From positions 1 through 26,997 of IMG/VR virus record IMGVR_UViG_3300028392_000250: DNA of 26,997 nt. One strand, given 5' to 3'. The position numbers and the translations under genes were made by a program. Positions 22,060 to 26,997 of the stretch are shown in pieces. Within the stretch, counting starts at the first letter, position 1, and every line of letters starts with the position of its first letter. Origin of the DNA: a virus. Below the pieces are notes generated by a model, which was not told where the DNA came from, searched no databases, and was given only the letters and a program-made list of their open reading frames with translations.

Positions 22060-22122
22060 GTAGTTTTGTTTCATTTGATTTAATTATTTGGTTAAAGAGC
22101 CTCACATTAGTGGGGCTTTTTT
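22060..22122 (+). ncRNA. Candidate small RNA between promoter and terminator
   Basis: A TAnnTTTG promoter at 22047-22054 and a terminator at 22096-22122 frame a transcript of about 60 bases with no ORF. The interior is U- and A-rich (TTTTG, TTTCATTTG and TTATTTGG segments) before the terminator stem. It could be a small regulatory RNA or simply a weak promoter upstream of an unrelated terminator. The 5' end is estimated. Confidence 0.3.
22096..22122 (+). terminator. Rho-independent terminator after the metallophosphoesterase
   Basis: AGCCTCAC (22098-22105) pairs with GTGGGGCT (22110-22117), with one T-G pair, across the loop ATTA, followed by six T. It should end late transcription about 65 bases after the metallophosphoesterase stop. 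The next promoter element begins only 3 bases later. Confidence 0.85.
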
Positions 22123-22124
22123 AT

Positions 22125-22132
22125 TACATTTG
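22125..22132 (+). promoter_or_regulatory. Bacteroidota-type -7 promoter element before the spanin gene
   Basis: TACATTTG matches TAnnTTTG and ends 4 bases before the ATG at 22137. It sits directly behind a terminator. The transcript would be leaderless or nearly so, the same arrangement as at 257-270. It supports 22137 rather than the upstream GTG at 22110 as the start. Confidence 0.6.
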
Positions 22133-22136
22133 CTGC

Positions 22137-22571
22137 ATGAAAAAATTAATATCAATAGTTTGTATCACTATTCTATTTAGTGGCTGCCTATACACAAAGA
22201 AACGAGCCATAGAGAAATTTTGTTCAACTGATAGTATTCCTTATTCAGTATTAGTTCACGATACTATCGTTATAAAAGCAATCAAAGTAGATACATTCTT
22301 CAATGCAAGTATTGATTCATTTACGATTATCAAAGACCGATTAGAGATAAGATATAAGAAAATAGGCGAAAAGATATTTATTCAAGGCGAATGCAAGTCA
22401 GATACTATCTATAAGACTAAATTAGTCCAGGTGCAAGTGCCAACAAAGGTTAAAAAATTAGAATGGTGGGAAACATTGTACATAAAAGCAAAGGATTGGT
22501 TTGCTGTCATTGGGTTTTTAGCTTTGTTTTTAGGATTATATCTATTAAAACCTCACAAAAAGAATGAGTAG
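22137..22571 (+). CDS. Lipoprotein with C-terminal membrane anchor, candidate unimolecular spanin
   Basis: The 144-residue product from the ATG at 22137 begins MKKLISIVCITILFSGC, a lipoprotein signal peptide with lipobox FSGC and Cys17 as the lipidated residue. Leu18 follows, which does not signal inner-membrane retention. The middle (about 30-100) is strand-rich and periplasmic. Residues 121-137 (WFAVIGFLALFLGLYLL) form one membrane helix followed by a basic end (KPHKKNE). A lipidated N terminus for the outer membrane plus a C-terminal inner-membrane helix is the design of u-spanins such as T1 gp11, which fuse the two membranes in the last step of lysis. The open frame can be read from a GTG at 22110, but that lies in a terminator stem. 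A general phage lipoprotein is the alternative. Confidence 0.6.
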   Translation: MKKLISIVCITILFSGCLYTKKRAIEKFCSTDSIPYSVLVHDTIVIKAIKVDTFFNASIDSFTIIKDRLEIRYKKIGEKIFIQGECKSDTIYKTKLVQVQVPTKVKKLEWWETLYIKAKDWFAVIGFLALFLGLYLLKPHKKNE

Positions 22572-22587
22572 TTCGGAATTACCGAAC
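22571..22587 (+). repeat. Perfect inverted repeat after the spanin gene
   Basis: GTTCGG (22571-22576) and CCGAAC (22582-22587) are perfect inverted copies across the loop AATTA. The repeat overlaps the last base of the stop codon of the upstream gene and lacks a T tail. It lies 8 bases before a full terminator, so it could protect the 3' end of the transcript or bind a protein. Confidence 0.5.
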
Positions 22588-22595
22588 AGTTGAAC

Positions 22596-22627
22596 AGCCT
22601 CAAAAGTAACATTTTGGGGCTTTTTTT
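22596..22627 (+). terminator. Rho-independent terminator after the spanin gene
   Basis: AGCCTCAAAA (22596-22605) pairs with TTTTGGGGCT (22612-22621), with one T-G pair, across a 6-base loop, followed by a run of T to 22627. The A tract on the 5' side and T tract on the 3' side would also let it work in reverse. It closes the single-gene transcript. Confidence 0.9.
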
Positions 22628-22698
22628 ACGTTTATGCTAAAAAATATTAACTTGATTTATAGCAAGTTATAAATTATTTTCATTGAATGTTTTGTAAT

Positions 22699-22716
22699 GT
22701 CGTATAAACATACGAC
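22699..22716 (+). promoter_or_regulatory. Perfect inverted repeat upstream of the early operon, operator candidate
   Basis: GTCGTAT (22699-22705) and ATACGAC (22710-22716) are perfect inverted copies across AAAC, followed by TTTTG. The repeat lies 57 bases before the first gene of the recombination operon. TTTG at 22691-22694 sits a promoter-like distance before TACGACTTTTG. A dyad over a promoter suggests an operator; a weak terminator is less likely because only four T follow. In this 145-base gap I see nothing else. Confidence 0.45.
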
Positions 22717-22772
22717 TTTTGAACTCAGATAAACGAAACAAAATAATTATTAACCAATTAAATCAAAACAAA

Positions 22773-22994
22773 ATGACAACTACAATTAATTTTTACGAAG
22801 GTTCTTACCAATTCAACAGCATCTTAACAGACTTAAATGTTAATCCTGATTTTATCGAAATGAAACTTGCAAAGCAGTATGAGTACAGAGCAACTAAACA
22901 AAATTTATGGGCAACTATAATCCAAGACTCAAAAGAAGTTGCAAGGTATCAACTTACTTATGGTGTAGGTTTAAAGGAAATAAAATTTAACTAA
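22773..22994 (+). CDS. Hypothetical protein, first gene of the early operon
   Basis: The frame extends upstream to a TTG at 22719 next to the inverted repeat, but the ATG at 22773, preceded by an A-rich stretch, gives a sensible 73-residue product, MTTTINFYEGSYQF onward. It is mixed in composition, with LTDLNVNPDFIEMKLAKQYEYRA and a strand-like end (VARYQLTYGVGLKEIKF). No known domain. As the first gene behind a possible operator it is likely expressed early, where many phages encode small anti-host proteins. Confidence 0.6.
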   Translation: MTTTINFYEGSYQFNSILTDLNVNPDFIEMKLAKQYEYRATKQNLWATIIQDSKEVARYQLTYGVGLKEIKFN

Positions 22995-23036
22995 ATAATC
23001 AAAAGGGGAGCAGCATCCAACCAACTGCATTAATAA

Positions 23037-23270
23037 ATGACAAGAACAGAAATGACAAAAAAGAACCGAGACCAGTTAGCCACCGATTACAATTTACGAA
23101 TAAAATTAAGTTTAGATTTGGGCTGCAATGAAAGAACCATTCAAAGGTGGGCAGTAAATAATAGCCCTAAATTGACCACAGATAGCTTTCTAAGCTACTT
23201 TAAAAAGCACACAAACTACACCGAACCATTAACCAAAGAAATCAAATTAAACCAATTAATCGAACACTAA
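23037..23270 (+). CDS. Small helix-turn-helix DNA-binding protein
   Basis: The 77-residue basic protein contains KLSLDLGCNERTIQRWAVNN at about residues 23-42: a helix, a turn at LGCNE and a recognition-type helix with TIQRW. The pattern lsxxLgxsxxTIqRW is typical of HTH regulators in Bacteroidota phages. What follows (PKLTTDSFLSYFKKHTN) fits the third helix of such proteins. It is the second gene of the operon and is placed to act on the nearby inverted repeat at 22699-22716, although this is inference. An alternative in-frame ATG lies 15 bases downstream. Confidence 0.65.
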   Translation: MTRTEMTKKNRDQLATDYNLRIKLSLDLGCNERTIQRWAVNNSPKLTTDSFLSYFKKHTNYTEPLTKEIKLNQLIEH

Positions 23271-23273
23271 ATT

Positions 23274-23456
23274 ATGGAAAGAGCATTAGCCACCAAAGAA
23301 GAAAAGGAATACATCGAAAAGATTATGCCTGAATTAATCGACCATTGCAGATGGGGAGACCCAACATTCGGATTTACACCGCCTGACTATTGGGTCATCT
23401 ATTTCAACAAGAAATTTTCAATTACAAGATTTATCACTGCTTTACAAATCAGATAA
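23274..23456 (+). CDS. Hypothetical 60-residue protein
   Basis: MERALATKEEKEYIEKIMPE begins an amphipathic helix, followed by HCRWGDPTFGFTPPDYWVIYF and an ending with SITRFITALQI. The aromatic, proline-containing middle suggests a folded small protein, but I recognise no family. It starts 3 bases after the HTH gene and ends 4 bases before the next gene, so it is clearly part of the operon. Confidence 0.5.
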   Translation: MERALATKEEKEYIEKIMPELIDHCRWGDPTFGFTPPDYWVIYFNKKFSITRFITALQIR

Positions 23457-23460
23457 GAAC

Positions 23461-23688
23461 ATGGAAAAACTACTAAGACGAATGATGTATGGCGAACAAA
23501 TTACGACCATGCAAAATAAATCAAAATCAAATACTATTTTAGCACGTTACGAGCGTGTTCAGCGACTTCGAAACATTGCAATAGATGATAATACATTTTG
23601 CAAAGTTTATCAAGCTAATAGGCTACTAAAAGAACTAACAATCAAATTAAATCAAATCAATTCATATCAAAACTTAAATCTAAACTAA
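23461..23688 (+). CDS. Hypothetical 75-residue basic protein
   Basis: MEKLLRRMMYGEQITTMQNK starts a basic helical protein with ARYERVQRLRNIAIDD and a C-terminal helix rich in Leu, Asn and Lys (ANRLLKELTIKLNQINSY). A small nucleic-acid or protein-binding adaptor would be compatible with the charge, but no motif supports a specific role. It lies between two other unknown genes with gaps of only a few bases. Confidence 0.5.
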   Translation: MEKLLRRMMYGEQITTMQNKSKSNTILARYERVQRLRNIAIDDNTFCKVYQANRLLKELTIKLNQINSYQNLNLN

Positions 23689-23689
23689 A

Positions 23690-24292
23690 ATGAACATGAA
23701 CCAAACTACTAAAGAATGTTTAATACGCAACTTTCAAGAGCAATTAGACAGCGAAGAAACATTCACAGCAATAAACTATCGTTCACTATTCTATATTGCA
23801 ACTGATATGATTATTGTATTGTATGAAGTTGAAACAGCCCGAAAGATGTATTCAGATATATACGCAATGATGATGAAACATTGCCCCGACAAAATGGATT
23901 GGTTTATTCGAAAGATGTGGAGACATAGCTTTGATTTAAAACTTGACAATTCAGATTTTGACAAGTTATTAGCAGCAATAAACATTAGCCGAACTTATGG
24001 ATTTGAAGTTGATTATGCAGTAAGCACAATACACGATACATTAGGACATATTATTGAAGTTCAATACACACCTAAGCAATCTAATTTTATATTTAATTCA
24101 ATATTGAACTACGACCAAGTTTTAACCGCAGTTAGCGAATACAAAGACACCGCATTGATTGATACCTGCGATTTTGGAGTTCCGGAACATCGTGAGATAC
24201 CAGTAATGTATGATTTGAATGATATGAGCCTTGAAGAAATTTGCCAAGCATATTTAAATATGGGTGGGCAACCTTTAATAATTGAACCATAA
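23690..24292 (+). CDS. Hypothetical 200-residue protein
   Basis: This is the largest unknown gene of the early block. The protein is acidic, with a helical first half (YIATDMIIVLYEVETARKMY, CPDKMDWFIRKMWRHSFDLK) and a mixed second half (YGFEVDYAVSTIHDTLGHIIEVQY, ending MSLEEICQAYLNMGGQPLIIEP). It contains His and Cys residues but not in a known metal-binding order. No membrane segment, no Walker motif and no nuclease motif. It is coupled to the next gene by TAATG. Confidence 0.55.
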   Translation: MNMNQTTKECLIRNFQEQLDSEETFTAINYRSLFYIATDMIIVLYEVETARKMYSDIYAMMMKHCPDKMDWFIRKMWRHSFDLKLDNSDFDKLLAAINISRTYGFEVDYAVSTIHDTLGHIIEVQYTPKQSNFIFNSILNYDQVLTAVSEYKDTALIDTCDFGVPEHREIPVMYDLNDMSLEEICQAYLNMGGQPLIIEP

Positions 24293-24555
24293 TGGGCAGA
24301 CCACGACATATAAAAACAATAGAGCAGACATCCATAGGTGCAAATGGGTTTAAATTGCAATACCTTTACGAAAAGAAACTATTTGAAGTATGCCACGCTC
24401 ATAACAACGGAAGGGCAGATGTAATTGATAGAACACTTTTTGTAAAAGAAAGCGATGCAAGAAAGTTTTTAGATAAACTAATGCAAGAAACCCAAGAAAG
24501 AATAAACGAATTTAAAGTAAATGAATCATTCCCACTAATCACTAAAATTATATGA
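24292..24555 (+). CDS. Hypothetical 87-residue protein
   Basis: MGRPRHIKTIEQTSIGANGF starts a basic segment, followed by strands (FKLQYLYEKKLFEVCHAHNN) and a helix (ESDARKFLDKLMQETQERIN). The order of strand, strand and C-terminal helix resembles small phage proteins with a beta-beta-alpha core, but I recognise no family. It shares bases with both neighbours (TAATG before, ATGA after), so it is translated with them. Confidence 0.5.
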   Translation: MGRPRHIKTIEQTSIGANGFKLQYLYEKKLFEVCHAHNNGRADVIDRTLFVKESDARKFLDKLMQETQERINEFKVNESFPLITKII

Positions 24556-24785
24556 GAGAAATAAGCATAGAATACCGAGAACTTCAAAGGCAAAAGAACC
24601 GATTATTTGAATGCCAAAGAAATCACACCGCAGCATTAAATAGAAGATACTTGTATGAAACTGATGAATCATACAAAGAATGCACAGAGGCACTCAATGA
24701 GTGGGATGTGCAAACAGAATTAGTAGCACGATTACAGATTGAATACACAGCATTAACGAACAAAGGAGATTTAAGTTATGAGTAG
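24552..24785 (+). CDS. Hypothetical coiled-coil protein
   Basis: The 77-residue protein is helical and highly charged: ISIEYRELQRQKNRLFECQR, RRYLYETDESYKECTEALNE and VQTELVARLQIEYTALTNKG. The spacing of Leu and Tyr fits a short helical hairpin or coiled coil. Similar short helical proteins are frequent in phage early operons, sometimes as dimeric inhibitors or adaptors, but no role can be given. The next gene's Shine-Dalgarno sequence lies inside its 3' end. Confidence 0.5.
   Translation: MREISIEYRELQRQKNRLFECQRNHTAALNRRYLYETDESYKECTEALNEWDVQTELVARLQIEYTALTNKGDLSYE
24762..24770 (+). promoter_or_regulatory. Shine-Dalgarno sequence inside the upstream gene
   Basis: AAAGGAGAT lies 7 bases before the ATG at 24778 and within the coding region of the preceding gene. 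It is one of the two clear Shine-Dalgarno sites in the window and fixes the start of the following gene. Confidence 0.55.
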
Positions 24786-24975
24786 AGAAAAGCCAACCCA
24801 CAAGCGATTAGATTATAGGTGGGGTAAAACAGAGCAATTAGTATTAGAACGTGATTTAAGCAATGCTAATTATCGAATTATCCATTATAAGAAAGGTGTA
24901 GGCATAGTCCAGTACCGCTCATCAACAAAGGAAGCAATTGAATTATTTAACCAATTACTAAAAGAACTAAAATGA
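24778..24975 (+). CDS. Hypothetical 65-residue protein
   Basis: MSREKPTHKRLDYRWGKTEQ is a basic start, followed by strands (NANYRIIHYKKGVGIVQYRSS) and a helix (KEAIELFNQLLKELK). The strand-strand-helix order is the same as in the product of the gene at 24292, which may point to a common small fold. The start is set by a good Shine-Dalgarno sequence. It overlaps both neighbours. No function is recognised. Confidence 0.5.
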   Translation: MSREKPTHKRLDYRWGKTEQLVLERDLSNANYRIIHYKKGVGIVQYRSSTKEAIELFNQLLKELK

Positions 24976-25202
24976 ACTATCAATTAATCAATGATTTGAC
25001 CACTAATTTAAGAGAAATTTTGAACCTAATTAGGGATTACAAAGAACAAATTATATTCTTGCAGGACAAATGGAGTGAAGTCCAAGATACTCAAAGTAGT
25101 AGATTGTTCTTAACTCAAATAACAAACTGCGAAGCACAAATTACACATAACGAAAAACAATACAAACAAACAATTAAACAAATTAATGAACTACTAAAAT
25201 GA
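24972..25202 (+). CDS. Hypothetical coiled-coil protein
   Basis: The 76-residue protein is nearly all helical: INDLTTNLREILNLIRDYKE, QIIFLQDKWSEVQDTQSSR and QITHNEKQYKQTIKQINELL. Regular Leu and Ile spacing suggests a long antiparallel helical hairpin. It directly precedes the annealing protein with an ATGA overlap, so it may be a partner of the recombination proteins; the sequence itself gives no more. Confidence 0.5.
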   Translation: MNYQLINDLTTNLREILNLIRDYKEQIIFLQDKWSEVQDTQSSRLFLTQITNCEAQITHNEKQYKQTIKQINELLK

Positions 25203-25741
25203 CAGACAAACAAACACTACCAACACTTAGCGACCTCACGCAAGATGTCGAACTAAGCTACAAGAATGATGCTTTTAATTTATTATTAAGCCAGCAACCA
25301 CCTGCAAGTTGGGTAAAGAAACATCCGTACATTAGAGATTACAACTATTTACCAATTGACAAGGTCGAACACTTGCTCAAGAAAATCTTTAAGCAGTACA
25401 AAATTGAAATTACTAATCAGGGGACAGCCTTTAATGGAGTATGGGTAACGGTTAGAGTCCACTATTTAAACCCAACTAACAATGAATGGAACTTTCACGA
25501 TGGGATAGGTGCTTGCCAATTACAAACTAAAAAAGACACCTCGCCTGCGGACTTAGCGAATATCAATAATGGTGCATTACAAATGGCTTATCCAATAGCC
25601 AAGACCATAGCAATAAAAGATGCCTGCGATATGTTTGGGAACTTATTTGGTGCTAACTTAAACAGACGTGATACAATCGAATTTAAAGTGGATGCAGATA
25701 CATTGAACTTCATTAAATCAAATAAAGAGAAAAATATATGA
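25199..25741 (+). CDS. Rad52-like single-strand annealing protein
   Basis: The 180-residue protein has the layout of Rad52-superfamily annealing proteins. YLPIDKVEHLLKKIF (about 50-64) leads to strands EITNQGTAFNGVWVTVRVHY, then NFHDGIGACQLQ near 98-109, and finally YPIAKTIAIKDACDMFGNLF with GANLNR (residues 131-156), which fits the helix that follows the DNA-binding groove (AxKDAxxxFGxxFGxxLNR). Such proteins anneal complementary single strands for end repair and recombination. The gene is followed with an ATGA overlap by a YqaJ-type exonuclease, the usual partner. A RecT/Redbeta-type protein is the alternative, but the ALxxAYPiAKtiAiKDA pattern points to Rad52. Confidence 0.7.
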   Translation: MTDKQTLPTLSDLTQDVELSYKNDAFNLLLSQQPPASWVKKHPYIRDYNYLPIDKVEHLLKKIFKQYKIEITNQGTAFNGVWVTVRVHYLNPTNNEWNFHDGIGACQLQTKKDTSPADLANINNGALQMAYPIAKTIAIKDACDMFGNLFGANLNRRDTIEFKVDADTLNFIKSNKEKNI

Positions 25742-26400
25742 TAGAGAGATTTATTTTCGAAACAAAGGATCAATGGAAAGAATACCGGAAAGGACTTTTC
25801 ACAGCCTCAAACATCAACAAACTAACCGCAAATGGCAAAAGTGAAACAGGGCTTTCAGTTGGTGCAGTATCTTACATATTAGAAACAATCAATGATGAAG
25901 TAGGCGAACCAAAACCCGACATATTTAACGCTGCTATTGAGTGGGGATTAGAGAATGAGAGCCAAGCGGTATTACGATATGCTGAAGACAACGGATTAGA
26001 TGTGAATGATAATGATTTCATCTATACTTCGGTTGGTGGATTTGTTTTCTTTACTTATATGGGAATATGTGGAGGCACTCCTGATGTGATATTGAAAGAT
26101 AAGATAGTTGAGATTAAATGCCCTAATTCAGATACACACCTTTATAATAAACTATTTGTAAATCTTGAGAACATTCAAAAAGAATATCCGATATACTACG
26201 ACCAATGCCAACTTAATATGTTCCTAACGCAAAGAAAACAGGCAATTTTGATGAGTTTTGACCCAAGAATAAAACAGCACGAAAATCAAGTTCATTATAT
26301 TACTATTCCTTATGACAATGGAAGGGTTGAATTATTGATGGATAAGATAAACGCTGCATCAAATTATCGTGATAAACTTTTAAAACAACTAAATGGCTAA
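25738..26400 (+). CDS. YqaJ-type (lambda Exo-like) PD-(D/E)XK exonuclease
   Basis: The 220-residue protein is a YqaJ-family exonuclease. Glu72 lies in WGLENESQAVLRY, Asp116 in GGTPDVILKDK, Glu125 and Lys127 in IVEIKCPN, and Gln156/Gln158 in YYDQCQLNMF. These match the PD-(D/E)XK order GxxxE, D, ExK, QxQ. The N-terminal FTASNINKL motif is also typical. The enzyme degrades one strand from double-strand ends, giving the single strands that the Rad52-like protein anneals. The genes overlap by ATGA, which supports a two-component recombination pair. Confidence 0.88.
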   Translation: MIERFIFETKDQWKEYRKGLFTASNINKLTANGKSETGLSVGAVSYILETINDEVGEPKPDIFNAAIEWGLENESQAVLRYAEDNGLDVNDNDFIYTSVGGFVFFTYMGICGGTPDVILKDKIVEIKCPNSDTHLYNKLFVNLENIQKEYPIYYDQCQLNMFLTQRKQAILMSFDPRIKQHENQVHYITIPYDNGRVELLMDKINAASNYRDKLLKQLNG

Positions 26401-26914
26401 GTGTTCATTCTGTAAAAAACAATTCACTCAATTCAATAGTCTCAACAAGGTATGTTCTATCAAGTGTGCTATTGAGTTGGGTAAGTTGAAACCTGCAAAA
26501 GTCAATTATAAGAGGGTTAATTCCGAAATCAAATCCGAAGCTAAACAGAAACTTAAAACGCAAGCGCAACTTAGGAATCCGATTAAATTACACTTTCAAA
26601 AGTGGGTAAGATTACGAGATATTAAAGAGCCTTGTATAAGTTGTGGAACGACCGAAGCGAAATGGGATGGTGGTCATTACTTGAAAGCAGAGATATATTC
26701 TGGAGTTATCTTTGATGAAAGAAACGTGAATAAGCAGTGTAGCTATTGTAATCAATACTTAGATGGTAACACCGCAGCATACCGACAAGGATTGATTAAA
26801 AAAATAGGATTGAATCAGGTTATTGCACTTGAAGACTTAGCGAATGAAACACGAACAAAGAAGTGGACAGTTGAAGAATTACAAACAATTAAAACCAAAT
26901 ACAAAATAAAATGA
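26393..26914 (+). CDS. ninG: NinG-like recombination nuclease with zinc sites
   Basis: The 173-residue protein has two cysteine clusters. The N terminus has Cys4, Cys7, Cys21 and Cys25 (CSFCKKQF, KVCSIKCAI), a zinc finger typical of NinG. The central domain has CISCG (Cys81, Cys84), WDGGHYLKA (His95) and QCSYCNQYLDGN (Cys116, Cys119), the HNH-like NinG/Rap core. The family (PF05766) helps resolve recombination intermediates in lambda-type systems. It overlaps the exonuclease gene by 8 bases and the following gene by ATGA, completing a recombination block. Confidence 0.88.
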   Translation: MAKCSFCKKQFTQFNSLNKVCSIKCAIELGKLKPAKVNYKRVNSEIKSEAKQKLKTQAQLRNPIKLHFQKWVRLRDIKEPCISCGTTEAKWDGGHYLKAEIYSGVIFDERNVNKQCSYCNQYLDGNTAAYRQGLIKKIGLNQVIALEDLANETRTKKWTVEELQTIKTKYKIK

Positions 26915-26997
26915 AAAAACCAAAAACACAAACCGAAGCAATTATCTGCTACTTGATAGCAGGCAACAACATCACATCAATTCAAGCTACTCAAAAG
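26911..26997 (+). CDS. Truncated helix-turn-helix protein, cut by the window edge
   Basis: Only the first 29 residues are present, starting MKKPKTQTEAIICYLIAGNN and ending ITSIQATQK. The pattern TxxEaIixYLxxgxxITsxqAtxx is typical of small phage winged-helix proteins of the HTH_39 type. It overlaps the NinG gene stop by ATGA, so the operon continues beyond this window. Confidence 0.6.
   Translation, partial: MKKPKTQTEAIICYLIAGNNITSIQATQK

Noticed and set aside
22110-22136. GTG start for the spanin candidate
   Set aside because: The GTG lies in the terminator stem and upstream of the TAnnTTTG promoter. The ATG at 22137 gives a proper lipoprotein signal peptide.
22719-22772. TTG start for the first early gene
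   Set aside because: It begins next to the inverted repeat and adds a low-complexity Asn/Lys/Ile stretch; the ATG at 22773 has the better context.
1-26997. Changed genetic code (stop reassignment), as in some Bacteroidota phages
   Set aside because: TAA, TAG and TGA all end genes at expected places, including TAG at 19574 and 22571; only two isolated in-frame stops were seen, each treated separately.
1-26997. CRISPR arrays, tRNA genes, insertion sequences, attachment sites, integrase
   Set aside because: No regular direct repeats, no cloverleaf-like sequence and no transposase or integrase motifs were seen, so there is no evidence for integration from this window.

Overview
The window reads as part of the genome of a tailed double-stranded DNA phage, probably with a long non-contractile tail, that infects a member of the Bacteroidota. 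The DNA is strongly AT-rich and every gene I can support is on the + strand. Genes are packed tightly and often joined by TAATG or ATGA stop/start overlaps. Shine-Dalgarno sequences are rare, and three sites match the Bacteroidota -7 promoter element TAnnTTTG. Many proteins resemble families that I know mainly from phages and prophages of Bacteroidota. I see no integrase, tRNA, rRNA, insertion sequence or CRISPR array. All assignments come from reading the sequence by eye, without database searches.

Layout. (1) 1-2900: the end of a small gene with an in-frame stop, a promoter with a tiny leader ORF, an ECF-like sigma factor, a glycosyltransferase, a CxxC membrane protein, a small unknown protein and a SAM methyltransferase. 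(2) 2902-4550: small and large terminase subunits. (3) 4568-11342: tail module, with a G/GT-type chaperone pair apparently linked by a -1 frameshift on a run of nine T, a gp10-like protein, two large tail proteins and a short tape measure protein. (4) 11361-15115: head module, with a composite prohead protease carrying HAD and zinc-ribbon inserts, a scaffold, the major capsid protein, a probable tail tube protein with a possible UGA readthrough tail, and a small unknown protein. (5) 15116-19574: portal fused to extra C-terminal domains, head-tail connector proteins, and a lectin-like adhesin. (6) 19564-22571: lysis and membrane genes (holin candidates, GH24 endolysin, a candidate one-piece spanin), with a metallophosphoesterase and a possible small RNA between them. 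(7) 22773-26997: a second operon of small unknown proteins leading into recombination genes (Rad52-like annealing protein, YqaJ-type exonuclease, NinG) and a truncated HTH protein.

How it fits together. The recombination block looks like early genes and the terminase-to-lysis block like late genes. Two strong terminators, two TAnnTTTG promoters and two perfect inverted repeats lie between them at 22047-22720. Three late genes (starts at 4568, 14684 and 18242) are preceded by the same two-block motif: a CAACAATTT-like box, 10 bases, an AT-rich TTATATATATAA-like box, then 3-4 bases to the ATG. This is a candidate phage-specific late promoter, and the phage's own sigma-like protein is the obvious candidate to read it.

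The most unusual points are the composite protease, the likely programmed frameshift, the glycine-rich reading frame behind a UGA stop, the shared late motif, and a gene order in which the tail module precedes the head module and the portal lies more than 10 kb after the terminase.
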